A DNA stretch of 64,000 bases from an uncultured Pelagibacteraceae bacterium (GTDB lineage: Bacteria; Pseudomonadota; Alphaproteobacteria; Pelagibacterales; Pelagibacteraceae), in the NCBI GenBank assembly GCA_902592985.1, contig CACJGR010000002.1, positions 1 to 64,000 of the forward strand, written 5' to 3'. Numbering within the stretch: the first letter of the stretch is position 1; the number at the start of each line of letters is the position of its first letter. The position numbers and the translations under genes are program-made. The notes beneath the pieces are model-generated. The model made no database searches. It saw only the letters and a program-made list of their open reading frames with translations, and was not told where the DNA came from. Of the stretch, positions 9,554 through 19,659 are shown piece by piece.

Positions 9554-10578
9554 AAAATATTAAAAAAATTAAAATACATGTTAAAAACAACCATTGGGCA
9601 CCTGGATCTTTTCCAACTGACGAGGAGGGAGAAAAAAATTTTACAATAACAAAAGATGATTTTGATAAAGCACTTGAAAAATTTCCTGAAGTTAAAGAAA
9701 AAATAGAAATTTTTATTGACTGGGATGAAGAAAATTTTAATTCATCAATGGCAAATTCAGATATTTTACTTACTTGGAATTTTCCGACTTCTAATATTAA
9801 AAAAATTGCTCCAAACTTAAAATGGATTCATTGTGTTTCAGCTGGGGTTGAGCATTTACTTCCTTTAGACTGGATGTTTGATGGTTTAGTATTAACCAAT
9901 AGTAGTGGAGTACATTCAAAAAAAGCAGGGGAATATGGTTTAATGAGCGTTTTAATGCTTCAAAACCACATGACAAAAATTATTACAAATCAAAAAAATA
10001 AAAAATTTTTATCTTTATTCAGCAATCCAATAGCTGGAAAAACAATTGTTGTAGTTGGCACAGGTTCTCTTGGATCATCAATGATAAAACTTGTTGCTTC
10101 ACTTGGAGCAAATATTATTGGTGTAAATAGAAAAGGAGGGATGGTTGAGGCTTGTTCGAAGGTTGTCACAACAGACAAAATTGATAGTGTTTTGCCTGAG
10201 GCAGATATTTTGTACCTTGCTCTTCCTGAGACCTCAGAAACTAAAAATCTAATTAATCGTAAGCGATTAGATTTACTTAAACCTTCTTGTGGAATTGTTA
10301 ATATTGGTCGTCAATCAGCAATGGACTATGAAACATTATGTGAAAAACTAAATAAAGGTGAATTAGCTGGAGCAATACTTGATGTCTTTACACATGAACC
10401 AATAGAAAGCAATTCAAAACTTTGGAATACGCCAAATCTCGTAATTACTCCCCATGTGTCTTCTGATGATCATGGAAGTTATGTAAAAATGACACTTGAT
10501 TTATTTGTCAAAAATTTAAAGCTTTTTATTTCAAATAAAGAACTTGTTAATAAAATTGATAAAAATTTAGGTTATTAA
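9550..10578 (+). CDS. D-2-hydroxyacid dehydrogenase
   Basis: VVVGTGSLGSSMIKLVASLGANIIGVNR Rossmann fold; NIGRQSAMD, DVFTHEPI, TPHVSS. Confidence 0.88.
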   Translation: MKNIKKIKIHVKNNHWAPGSFPTDEEGEKNFTITKDDFDKALEKFPEVKEKIEIFIDWDEENFNSSMANSDILLTWNFPTSNIKKIAPNLKWIHCVSAGVEHLLPLDWMFDGLVLTNSSGVHSKKAGEYGLMSVLMLQNHMTKIITNQKNKKFLSLFSNPIAGKTIVVVGTGSLGSSMIKLVASLGANIIGVNRKGGMVEACSKVVTTDKIDSVLPEADILYLALPETSETKNLINRKRLDLLKPSCGIVNIGRQSAMDYETLCEKLNKGELAGAILDVFTHEPIESNSKLWNTPNLVITPHVSSDDHGSYVKMTLDLFVKNLKLFISNKELVNKIDKNLGY

Positions 10579-10583
10579 ACTTT

Positions 10584-11555
10584 TTAACGTTTGTATTCAA
10601 CAAATTTTTTTAAAGAGTTGTTTAAAAATTTTTCATAAATAACACTCTTATTTTTAAATTTGAGGTGTTTATTTAAAAAAGACTGGTTCATTTTAAAATC
10701 GTAAGAAGGTTCAAAGAAAAAAGGAATAGACATTCTTTTTGTTCTATTCCAAAGAACTCTATGATTAGTTGCTTTAAATTTATTTCTACTTAAAAATTGA
10801 AGAGCCAAACCTGTATTTACTATTAATGCATTTTTATTAAAAGGTATGTCATACCATTTTTTATTTTTTCTATTTTGAACTTGTAAACCACCTTTTTTAT
10901 CTTGGTATAAAATAGTGAAAATCCCACTATCAACATGGGTTTCACATCCTAAAGCGACACCATCTTGTTTAGATATTTCTACAGGTTTTGATTGGTTAGG
11001 ATAATAATTAAACCTTAAAGTACTTAATGTTTTAATTCTAGAAAAAGCTAGTTTGGAATTATTTATATCTTTGTCATAAAGTTTAATAATACTTTTAAAC
11101 AAATTTTCTCCCAAGGTAAAAATTTCATCAAAATATTTTGATAATATTTTAATTGATTTTTTATCAAAAGATTTGTTTAGATTTAAATATTCAATGTATT
11201 GTTTTTTTTTAGTAGTGGCATATTTTTTTGTTATTTTTAAATCACCAATATCCAAACCTTCTTTTCCATTAACATCATTTGGAAAATAGCCTCTGTAAAT
11301 ATTTTTATTTTTGTTGTTCCACTTTTTAGGAGATAATTTTTTTTTATTTCTTTCTGACGAATTAAAAAATTTGTTACCTACATTACAAATATTTTGTATT
11401 TTATTCCGGCTTATACCGTGACCAGTAACTTGAAAAAAACCTATATCAATACAAGCTTTTTTAATTTTATTTATAACAGTAATTGAGTTTGGGTTTTCAA
11501 AACCATTTTTTACTATTGAAGAAATATTTATTGTAGGAATTATATTTTTTTTCAT
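10584..11555 (-). CDS. 2-oxoglutarate/Fe(II)-dependent oxygenase, isopenicillin-N-synthase-like
   Basis: GFFQVTGHGI; GCETHVDSGIFTILYQD; NHRVL. Confidence 0.85.
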   Translation of the reverse strand: MKKNIIPTINISSIVKNGFENPNSITVINKIKKACIDIGFFQVTGHGISRNKIQNICNVGNKFFNSSERNKKKLSPKKWNNKNKNIYRGYFPNDVNGKEGLDIGDLKITKKYATTKKKQYIEYLNLNKSFDKKSIKILSKYFDEIFTLGENLFKSIIKLYDKDINNSKLAFSRIKTLSTLRFNYYPNQSKPVEISKQDGVALGCETHVDSGIFTILYQDKKGGLQVQNRKNKKWYDIPFNKNALIVNTGLALQFLSRNKFKATNHRVLWNRTKRMSIPFFFEPSYDFKMNQSFLNKHLKFKNKSVIYEKFLNNSLKKFVEYKR

Positions 11556-12506
11556 TTATCTTAATGGCTTTTCAATAGCAATTGATTGATCCTGAGTTTT
11601 TTCTCTCATAAAAATATAAATTCCACTAGATACAATTATTAATATTCCAATAACTGTATTTAAGCGTGGTATTTCATCAAAATATATCCACCCTATTAAG
11701 AGCGACCATAATAATATTGAATATTCAAAAGGTGATACCACAGCAGGAGATGCTACTCTATAAGCTGTAAACAAAAGAAGAAAAGCAACAGAAGCTGTCA
11801 ATCCAGTTGCAACCATAAATAAAATACTAGATTCTAAATCTACAAACCACTCTCTAAAGATAAATTGGGAAGCAGGATGGTCTGTGGTATTATATTGGCC
11901 ATCTCCAATTATAAAATAAAAAATAGTACTAAAAATTATTGCTCCAAAATAAAAAGTAAATGTTTGAGTATAAACACTATCTTTGTCAGAGGTTTTTTTA
12001 ATAATTATCATTGATAAGGAATAACAGAACGCACAAAAAATAGGCAACAAACTTAAATAGTTAAAATTACTAAAATCAGGGTCTAATGTTATATATACTC
12101 CAACAAAGCCGACAACTACTGCAGACCATCTTCTTAACCCTATTTCTTCTTTTAGAAAGAAATGTGCAAACATTGTAATTAAAAAAGGAGTAACAAAGAA
12201 TAAAGCTGTAGCAAATCCTAAAGGCAATACAGTTAATGAAATATAAAAAGAGCTAAATCCAAAAAAGAAAAGAATTACGCGACAAAAAGTTAAGAGCGGA
12301 TATTGAGTTTTAAATACTATGAGTTTTTTTGTAAGTTTTAAAAATATTAAAATAAGTAAAAAACTTACTACAGTTCTTATTAAATAAACTTCATAAAGTG
12401 ACACAAAACTAAAGATGTGTTTCATAATTCCGTCCTGCACCGAAAAAATCATCATTGCCAGCAATATAAGAATTATTCCTTTAGGATTATTATTTTTTCT
12501 AGACAT
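11556..12506 (-). CDS. EamA/DMT family transporter
   Basis: Ten hydrophobic helices; EamA-like organisation. Confidence 0.85.
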   Translation of the reverse strand: MSRKNNNPKGIILILLAMMIFSVQDGIMKHIFSFVSLYEVYLIRTVVSFLLILIFLKLTKKLIVFKTQYPLLTFCRVILFFFGFSSFYISLTVLPLGFATALFFVTPFLITMFAHFFLKEEIGLRRWSAVVVGFVGVYITLDPDFSNFNYLSLLPIFCAFCYSLSMIIIKKTSDKDSVYTQTFTFYFGAIIFSTIFYFIIGDGQYNTTDHPASQFIFREWFVDLESSILFMVATGLTASVAFLLLFTAYRVASPAVVSPFEYSILLWSLLIGWIYFDEIPRLNTVIGILIIVSSGIYIFMREKTQDQSIAIEKPLR

Positions 12507-12550
12507 TCGCCCCTATATCATAGAATTTTTCTTCTTTATATTTTTATTAA

Positions 12551-13552
12551 TTGTGCAATATTAAATTCATGCTTTCAGATGAAGATAAAATAATGATGGA
12601 AACTCTATATTGGTGGGGAATCCCAACTTTATTTAGATGCAAGAATGATCCTGATCCAAAAAATTGTGATATTGCTCTAGTCGGTGTTCCTCATAGCACT
12701 GGTAATGGGACAACAGAAAGAGACCAGCATTTAGGTCCGAGAGCTGTAAGAAATATCTCTGCAATGTTAAGAAGATCTCATCTTGAGTTTGGTATTGACC
12801 CATGGAAGAAGAGTAAAATTCATGATCTGGGAGATGTTCCTTTTCCAGAAGCAAATGACAATGAAAAATGTATTGAAAGAATTTCAAGTTTTTACGACCT
12901 CATTGAAAAAGCCGAAAAACCAGTTGTGTCAATTGGTGGAGATCATTCGATAACGGGAGGGATAGTACAAAGTTTAGCCAAAAAAAATTCAAAATTAACC
13001 AAAGGAAAAAAAATAACTCTTGTACACTTTGATGCACATACTGATTGTTATGAAAAGTTAGATCATTTTTTAGGTGCAAAAAAATCAGCTGCACATTGGG
13101 CGTCATACTTGGTTAAGCAAGGAAATGTTGATCCAAAAACTAGTACTCAAATTGGAATAAGAGGAAATCCTAGAACTCTGGATTGGTTGCAGGCAAGTTA
13201 TGACATTGGTTATCAAGTTATAACTATGGAAGAATATAAAGAATTTGGTCATGAAAAATGTTCTAAAATGATTTTAGATAGACTAGGAGACAATCCAATT
13301 TACATTACTTTTGATTTAGATTGTTTAGATGCAACAGTTGCTCCAGGCGTAGCAAATATAGAGTCGGCTTTTAGAGGATTTAATATGGACGAAGCAAGAA
13401 AGCTTATACAAAGTCTTAAAGGCAAAAATATAATAGGTGGAGATGTTGCTTGTTTAATGCCTACAAAAGACAATCCAAATCAAATTACATCAATGGTTGC
13501 AGCATCTATAATGTTTGAAATAATTTGTTTAATTAGTCTTAATTTAAAATAA
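12551..13552 (+). CDS. Agmatinase/arginase-family ureohydrolase (true start may be an internal ATG)
   Basis: GGDHSITGG, HFDAHTDCYE, FDLDCLDATVAPG metal-binding motifs. Confidence 0.88.
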   Translation: MCNIKFMLSDEDKIMMETLYWWGIPTLFRCKNDPDPKNCDIALVGVPHSTGNGTTERDQHLGPRAVRNISAMLRRSHLEFGIDPWKKSKIHDLGDVPFPEANDNEKCIERISSFYDLIEKAEKPVVSIGGDHSITGGIVQSLAKKNSKLTKGKKITLVHFDAHTDCYEKLDHFLGAKKSAAHWASYLVKQGNVDPKTSTQIGIRGNPRTLDWLQASYDIGYQVITMEEYKEFGHEKCSKMILDRLGDNPIYITFDLDCLDATVAPGVANIESAFRGFNMDEARKLIQSLKGKNIIGGDVACLMPTKDNPNQITSMVAASIMFEIICLISLNLK

Positions 13553-15119
13553 GGTCAGAAGCTTTTTCAGCAATCATAAGAGTAGGGGCATTTAAATTTG
13601 CACTAGGAATTTCAGGCATGATTGATGCATCCACTACTCTTAAATTTTGAATTCCTTTAACTTTTAAATTTTCATCAACTACAGCCATGTCATCTACTCC
13701 CATTTTACAAGTTCCACATGGGTGATAAGCAGTTTCTGCATTGGATTTAATATATTCATTTAATTCATCATCGTTTTGTTTATCAGATCCTGGACCAACT
13801 TCTTTTCCAGCATATTTTGCTAAAGAAGGTTGTGATAAAATTTTTCTTGCTACATAAATGCATTCTCTGGTTTGTTTTAAATCATCTTCATCTTCTAAGT
13901 AATTAAATAATATTTTAGGGTAATCATATGGGTTTGAGGAATTTAGAGTAATATGCCCTCTACTTTTTGGATGATTTGGACTAGCATGCAATTGGTAACC
14001 ATGTGAGCTTGGATTAACTAAGCCATGATTAATTACAAATGATGGAAAAAAATGAAATTGTATATTTGGCATCTTTCTTTCAGGAGAAGATTTAGCAAAA
14101 CCACCAGCCTCTAAATACGATTGAGAACAAGGACCAGATTTAGACAAAAACCATTGGATACCAGCTAATACTTTTGGAATTAACTTTGTGTATGTATAAA
14201 GAGTGTCTGAAGTTTTACATTCTTGCATAATATAAGTTTCCAAATGATCTTGAAGATTTTTTCCAACACCTTTTAAATCATTAATCACATTAATTCCTTT
14301 TTCTTTTAAATGATTTGCATTTCCGATTCCTGAAAGCATCAATAATTGTGGAGAGTTAATTGAGCCTCCACTTAATATCAATTCTTTTTCGGCATAAAAT
14401 TTTTGAATTTTATTTTTAATTTTTACTTCAATACCAATGGCTTTCTTTCCATCAAAAATAATTTTTTCAACAAATGAATTAGTGAAAATGTTTAAATTTT
14501 TTCTACTTTTTGCAGGATTTAAATAATATTTGGATACACTTGATCTTTCGCCATTATGAATTGTGGTATCAAACATTCCAAAACCTTCTTGATATTCACC
14601 ATTCATATCTGGGTTAATTTTGTGATTTGCTTCCGACGCGGCCTCTAAAAAAGCTTTGAACAAAGGATTATCATTTTTTGATTGATCAACAGGCAGCAAA
14701 CCTAAAGAACCTCGATATTGATTTTCTCCACCCGACCAAGTTTCTATTTTTTTAAAATAAGGAAGAATTTTTTCATAGGACCAAGATTTTAATCCAAAAT
14801 TTTCCCATCTTTCATAATCATTTCTATTTCCTCGTACAAAAACCATTCCATTATGCGCTGAACATCCACCAATCATTTTTCCTCTTGGACAAAATAATCT
14901 TCTTTTGTTTAGATAAGGCTCTGGTTCAGAATAATATTTCCAATTATATTTTGGGTCATGCATTGTGTAAAGTAACGCAAGTGGCATTTTAACCTTCCAG
15001 ATATCACTTGAGCTACCAGCTTCAAATACTGCAACTTTATTATTTTGATCTTCTGATAATCTATTTGCAAGTACACAGCCAGCGGAGCCAGCTCCAATAA
15101 TTATAAAATCAAACTTCAT
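13539..15119 (-). CDS. GMC-family oxidoreductase (choline dehydrogenase-like)
   Basis: IIGAGSAGCVLANRLSED FAD motif; YHPCGTCKMG; VVDASIMPEIPSANLNAPTLMIAEKASD. Confidence 0.92.
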   Translation of the reverse strand: MKFDFIIIGAGSAGCVLANRLSEDQNNKVAVFEAGSSSDIWKVKMPLALLYTMHDPKYNWKYYSEPEPYLNKRRLFCPRGKMIGGCSAHNGMVFVRGNRNDYERWENFGLKSWSYEKILPYFKKIETWSGGENQYRGSLGLLPVDQSKNDNPLFKAFLEAASEANHKINPDMNGEYQEGFGMFDTTIHNGERSSVSKYYLNPAKSRKNLNIFTNSFVEKIIFDGKKAIGIEVKIKNKIQKFYAEKELILSGGSINSPQLLMLSGIGNANHLKEKGINVINDLKGVGKNLQDHLETYIMQECKTSDTLYTYTKLIPKVLAGIQWFLSKSGPCSQSYLEAGGFAKSSPERKMPNIQFHFFPSFVINHGLVNPSSHGYQLHASPNHPKSRGHITLNSSNPYDYPKILFNYLEDEDDLKQTRECIYVARKILSQPSLAKYAGKEVGPGSDKQNDDELNEYIKSNAETAYHPCGTCKMGVDDMAVVDENLKVKGIQNLRVVDASIMPEIPSANLNAPTLMIAEKASDLILN

Positions 15120-15652
15120 AATAATTGAGAACTTAGCAAATCTTTGTATTCGGTAATTGATTTTATTTTGATATCAGTTCTTTTTGCAACTTCATCAAAT
15201 TTTCTAAGTTTTATTGAGTTTTTAAAAAAATCTTTTTTTTCAAACTCTTTACTTTCTTTTTTATTAAGTACTCCACCTTGTAACTTTAAACTTATCTTTG
15301 ATGCTTCAGACAGTGAATTAAAATATTTTTTCTCTCTAGCAAGGTATCTTTTAGCCAAGACATGATATTTTATTGGCTCAACTACTTCTTTTTTAAAAAA
15401 TTTTTTTAAATATTCATATCCAATATCTTCATGTTTTCCATCAATTTTTTTTCTTACTAACTTATCTGGATCTTCCAAAATAAAATGTCCATAATCATGA
15501 AGCAAACATGAACATATTAAGTTGCTAGGAGATTTGGCATTTTCAGCAATCATTGCGGATTGTATCATATGTTCTGAAATTGTTACTTTTTCACCAATAT
15601 ATAAAGATTTATTGTTTATAAAATTAGAAATAATTTTATCAATTATTTTCAT
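15116..15652 (-). CDS. HD-domain protein resembling PhnZ/TmpB diiron oxygenases
   Basis: SEHMIQSAMIAE..CLLHDYGHFI..HEDIGYEYLKKFF..PIKYHVLAKRYL..KYFNSLSEASKISLKLQGG matches remembered PhnZ signature order. Confidence 0.75.
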   Translation of the reverse strand: MKIIDKIISNFINNKSLYIGEKVTISEHMIQSAMIAENAKSPSNLICSCLLHDYGHFILEDPDKLVRKKIDGKHEDIGYEYLKKFFKKEVVEPIKYHVLAKRYLAREKKYFNSLSEASKISLKLQGGVLNKKESKEFEKKDFFKNSIKLRKFDEVAKRTDIKIKSITEYKDLLSSQLL

Positions 15653-15657
15653 TAAAA

Positions 15658-16491
15658 TTAATGTGGCTGATCACCTTCAATTGCAATCCTATCCATTACT
15701 CTTTCGTATCCCAACCCTCTTCCAGGATAAAAATCACCTATTGCAAAATGAATAACACTTCTATTATCCCATATGCATACTGTATTTTCTGTCCAAGTAA
15801 ATCTACAACTTAATTCAAGTTTAGCCTGGTGCTCAAATATTTTATTTAGAATTGCATCACTTTCTTCTTTATCTAAACCAATAATTTTTTTGGTATATGT
15901 CCAATTTACAAATAATATTTTTTTTCCCGTTTCCGGGTGAGTTCGAACTATTGGATGTTCATTAGAATATTCATCATAGTTTTTTTTTCCATTACCTTCC
16001 ATTTTTTTATAACTATCTATAAAAAATTCAGCTCCCAGAGAACTATGAATAGCTTTTTTATCTTTTATTTTTTCTTTAATTTTTTCATCCAAAGTTTCCC
16101 ATGCAAGTTCCATATTTGAAAAACATGTGTCACCGCCAACAGGTGGAATTTTAATTGATTTTATTATTACAGCTTTTGTTGGTTTAACATTATAACTTAC
16201 ATCACTATGCCAATTTTCTCCCCATTGATTTTTTTCGTCTTCGGCTTTAATAATTCTTACAATTTCTGGAAATTTATCTAATCCTTTCACATAAGCATGA
16301 GTTTCTAAAGGACCAAACTTCTCAGCCAAAGCTACATGTTGTTCTTCTGTAATTTTTTGATCTCTAAAAAAAATAACCTTATGTTCTAAAAGCAAATCAT
16401 TGATTTTTGTGAAATTTTGACCAGATGTATCTTTAAGATCTATGCCTTTAATTTCAGCACCAAGTGCTCCAGATAAAAGTTTTACTTCCAT
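15658..16491 (-). CDS. TauD/TfdA-family 2-oxoglutarate dioxygenase
   Basis: FFRDQKITEEQHVALAEKFG; WHSDVSY; WDNRSVIHFA. Confidence 0.9.
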   Translation of the reverse strand: MEVKLLSGALGAEIKGIDLKDTSGQNFTKINDLLLEHKVIFFRDQKITEEQHVALAEKFGPLETHAYVKGLDKFPEIVRIIKAEDEKNQWGENWHSDVSYNVKPTKAVIIKSIKIPPVGGDTCFSNMELAWETLDEKIKEKIKDKKAIHSSLGAEFFIDSYKKMEGNGKKNYDEYSNEHPIVRTHPETGKKILFVNWTYTKKIIGLDKEESDAILNKIFEHQAKLELSCRFTWTENTVCIWDNRSVIHFAIGDFYPGRGLGYERVMDRIAIEGDQPH

Positions 16492-16543
16492 GGTAATAAT
16501 TTATATCTAGAAATTAAATTTGTCACTATATATAAGGGTATAA

Positions 16544-16885
16544 ATGAATCTTACGCACGCATATATATTTTTGGTTTTAGCTATTATGTTCGAATTAGTT
16601 AGTACTAGCTTTTTAAAGGACACTTATGGCTTTACCAAGCTTTATCCTTCATTTATAGTTATAACGGCTTTGTGCGTCTGTCTTTATCTTATGTCACATG
16701 CAATGAAGTTTATTCCAGTAGGAATAGTTTATGCTAGTTGGGCAGGACTAGGCATTGTAGGTATAACAATTATTGCGGTTATAAAATATAAACAAATTCC
16801 TAATATACCAACTATTATAGGACTTTCTTTTATAGTTGTTGGTGTAATTATTGTTCACTTAATGAATGATATTAAAGTTGATTAA
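16544..16885 (+). CDS. Small multidrug resistance (SMR/EmrE-like) transporter
   Basis: 113 aa, four TM helices, VGIVYASWAGLGIVGITI. Confidence 0.88.
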   Translation: MNLTHAYIFLVLAIMFELVSTSFLKDTYGFTKLYPSFIVITALCVCLYLMSHAMKFIPVGIVYASWAGLGIVGITIIAVIKYKQIPNIPTIIGLSFIVVGVIIVHLMNDIKVD

Positions 16886-16890
16886 TTAGC

Positions 16891-19659
16891 TTAAACGACC
16901 TGAGCTTGATCTTTTTCTGCTACAACTTCTGTTTTAAATTTATTTGAAATTTTTTGTACTTCAACTGAAGAAACTTTATATTCAGCACACATAGTTTCTT
17001 CATCTTTACCATGTCCGGTAACCATATTAACCATATGTTCTGGAAAATGGAATGTAGTAAACACGATACCTTCTTTTACTCTATCTGTTACTTCAACCTT
17101 TAAAGAAACTTCTCCTCTTCCAGAATAAAGTCTTGCAACATCACCTGTATTTAGTTCTCTATATTTTGCATCTTTTGGATGAATTTCCAGAATGTCTTCA
17201 TCTACAATTGCAAGATTATTAGTTCTTCTTGTCATAGTTGCTGCATTGTAGTGTTGTAAAACTCTACTTGTAGTTAAGATTAGTGGAAAATCTTTTTTAT
17301 TTTTTTCTATTTCATTACTTTCTTTCCAGTCAAAATACTTAATTCTACCTTTGCCTAATTTAAATTCTTTTTCATGTAAAATTTTTGTATCTGTTCCATC
17401 TTCTTTTACTGGCCATTGTAACCCTAATTTTCCAAGTCTTTCTCGAGTTATGCCCTTGAAGAAAGGAACCACATCTGCAATTTCAGCCAACACTTCGTCT
17501 GCATCATATGATTTTTGATCATAACCAAGCTTTTGCATCATTTCGGTAACAATTAATCCATCTGGTTTTGTTCCTGGAAGAGGTTCCGCAGCTTTATTAA
17601 CTCTTTGAACTCTTCGTTCCGTATTTGTGAAGGTACCATCTTTTTCCAAAAATGTAGTTCCAGGCAAAACAACATCTGCATGTTTCGCAGTTTCACTCAT
17701 GAATATTTCTTGAACTACTAATAAGTCTAAAGCATTCATTGCTTTTGCTACGTGAGCACTATTAGGATCTGTTTGAACAACATCTTCACCAATAATCCAT
17801 AGTGCTTTAACTTCTCTGTTTATTGCTGCATCAAAGATTTGTGGGATTTTTAAACCAGCCTTAGTTGGATGAACAACACCATATTTTTCAGTATAAAAAT
17901 CTTGAATTTTCTTATCAGCAACTGGAAAATATCCGGCACCTTGATGTGGTTGACAACCCATGTCTGCTGCACCTTGAACATTATTTTGGCCTCTTAATGG
18001 ATTAACTCCAACACCTTTTCTTCCAATATTTCCTGTTATCATTGCAAGATCAGCAATTAACATTACAGTTTTTGATCCTTGTTCCTGTTCAGTAACTCCC
18101 AGACCATGAAACTCCATTGAATTTTTTGCAGTTGCATAAGCAATAGCAGCTTCTTTTACTTGTTGTTTGTCAACTCCTGCAACTTTAGCTAATTGATCAA
18201 CATCTAGTTTTTCAATTTTTTTTATGAAGTTTTCAAAACCTTCTGTTCTACTTAAAATAAAATCTTCTTTGTATAATTTAGATTTTACTATGAAATATAA
18301 CATCATATTTAGAACTGCTACATTAGTTCCTGGTCTTAATCTAATATGATAATCTGCTAATTTAGCTACTTCAGTTGTTATTGGATCTAATACGATTAGT
18401 TTTTTACCTTTCATTACTTGTTGTTTAATTTTGGCTCCTGTTACTGGGTGTGCATTAGTAGGATTTGCGCCAATAACCAAGAAAAGGTCAGCATGATATA
18501 TATCTTCCGTAGAATTAGTTGCTGCACCTGTTCCAAATGTTTGTTGCATACCCCAAGCTGTTGGTGAATGACAAATTCTTGCGCAACAGTCAATGTTATT
18601 TGTTCCAATTGTTGCTCTTATCATTTTTTGGAAAACATAATTTTCTTCATTAGTGCATCTAGCCGAAGAAATACCTGCAACTGCATCAGGTCCATTTTCT
18701 TTTGTAATTTTTTCTAATTTATTTTTTATATAATCGTAAGCTTCATCCCATGATGCTTTTTCAAATTTTCCATTTCTTTTAATTAATGGAGATCTTAACC
18801 TGTCTTTATGATCATAAAACCCAAATGCATATCTGCCTTTTAAACAAGTGTGTCCTGCATTAACCTCAGTCTCTTTAGGAGTATCAATCGAAACTACTTT
18901 ACCATTTTTTACTGAAGCTTCTAAATTGCAACCAACACCACAGTAAGAACACGTTGTTCTAACTTTTTTATCATAGTCCGCTGATTTTGATGCAAATACA
19001 TCAGAAATAGCATCTGTTGGACAAGTGTGAGCACATGCACCACACGATACACAAGAAGAGTCTCCAAACAACATGTCGTTATCAGTAGTAATTTTTGATT
19101 CAAATCCTCTTCCACTCATGGTCAATACAAATGAACCTTGGATCTCATCACAAGCTCTAACGCAACGTCCACAATTTATACAATTGTCTAAATTCATTCT
19201 CATATAGGCATGAGATGTATCTTTAGGAATTCCCTTATGTTGTTTAGGATTATTATATCTATGTTCAGATATTCCTAAATCGTTTGCAACATCTTGAAGT
19301 TCACAATTTTTATCAACTTCACATGTACTACAATTCATTGGGTGATCAGTTAAAACCAATTCAACTATATTCTTTCTAAGCGAATGTAAATCTTCATTAT
19401 TAGTAAAAATATACTGGTTCTCTCCAACTGGAGTATGACAAGAAGCAACTACCTTTGTTGGACCATCTTTTTTTAAAGCAACTTCAACCGAACAAACTCT
19501 ACATGCACCGTAAGGGTCTAGATTAGGATCATCACACAAAGTTGGAATTTTTTTTTCCCCAACATAACTTCTTACAAATTTTAATATTGATGTATGATTA
19601 GAGCCAATTTCATATGGCTTCCCATCTATATATGCAATTTTTCTTTTTTCAGAACTCAT
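16891..19659 (-). CDS. fdhA: NAD-dependent formate dehydrogenase alpha subunit (Mo/W, FdsA/FdhA-like)
   Basis: N-terminal Fe-S region (CRVCSVE, CINCGRCVRACDE, CVSCGACAHTCPT); TTCSYCGVGCNLE; bis-MGD domain with NNIDCCARICHSPT (Cys ligand). Confidence 0.92.
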   Translation of the reverse strand: MSSEKRKIAYIDGKPYEIGSNHTSILKFVRSYVGEKKIPTLCDDPNLDPYGACRVCSVEVALKKDGPTKVVASCHTPVGENQYIFTNNEDLHSLRKNIVELVLTDHPMNCSTCEVDKNCELQDVANDLGISEHRYNNPKQHKGIPKDTSHAYMRMNLDNCINCGRCVRACDEIQGSFVLTMSGRGFESKITTDNDMLFGDSSCVSCGACAHTCPTDAISDVFASKSADYDKKVRTTCSYCGVGCNLEASVKNGKVVSIDTPKETEVNAGHTCLKGRYAFGFYDHKDRLRSPLIKRNGKFEKASWDEAYDYIKNKLEKITKENGPDAVAGISSARCTNEENYVFQKMIRATIGTNNIDCCARICHSPTAWGMQQTFGTGAATNSTEDIYHADLFLVIGANPTNAHPVTGAKIKQQVMKGKKLIVLDPITTEVAKLADYHIRLRPGTNVAVLNMMLYFIVKSKLYKEDFILSRTEGFENFIKKIEKLDVDQLAKVAGVDKQQVKEAAIAYATAKNSMEFHGLGVTEQEQGSKTVMLIADLAMITGNIGRKGVGVNPLRGQNNVQGAADMGCQPHQGAGYFPVADKKIQDFYTEKYGVVHPTKAGLKIPQIFDAAINREVKALWIIGEDVVQTDPNSAHVAKAMNALDLLVVQEIFMSETAKHADVVLPGTTFLEKDGTFTNTERRVQRVNKAAEPLPGTKPDGLIVTEMMQKLGYDQKSYDADEVLAEIADVVPFFKGITRERLGKLGLQWPVKEDGTDTKILHEKEFKLGKGRIKYFDWKESNEIEKNKKDFPLILTTSRVLQHYNAATMTRRTNNLAIVDEDILEIHPKDAKYRELNTGDVARLYSGRGEVSLKVEVTDRVKEGIVFTTFHFPEHMVNMVTGHGKDEETMCAEYKVSSVEVQKISNKFKTEVVAEKDQAQVV

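Noticed and set aside
12633-13106. Antisense ORFs listed in the track (e.g. 12633..12887, 12900..13106, 9343..9594, 20251..20574, 55121..55405)
   Set aside because: All lie opposite strong conserved genes, have biased composition and no recognisable domain; treated as spurious
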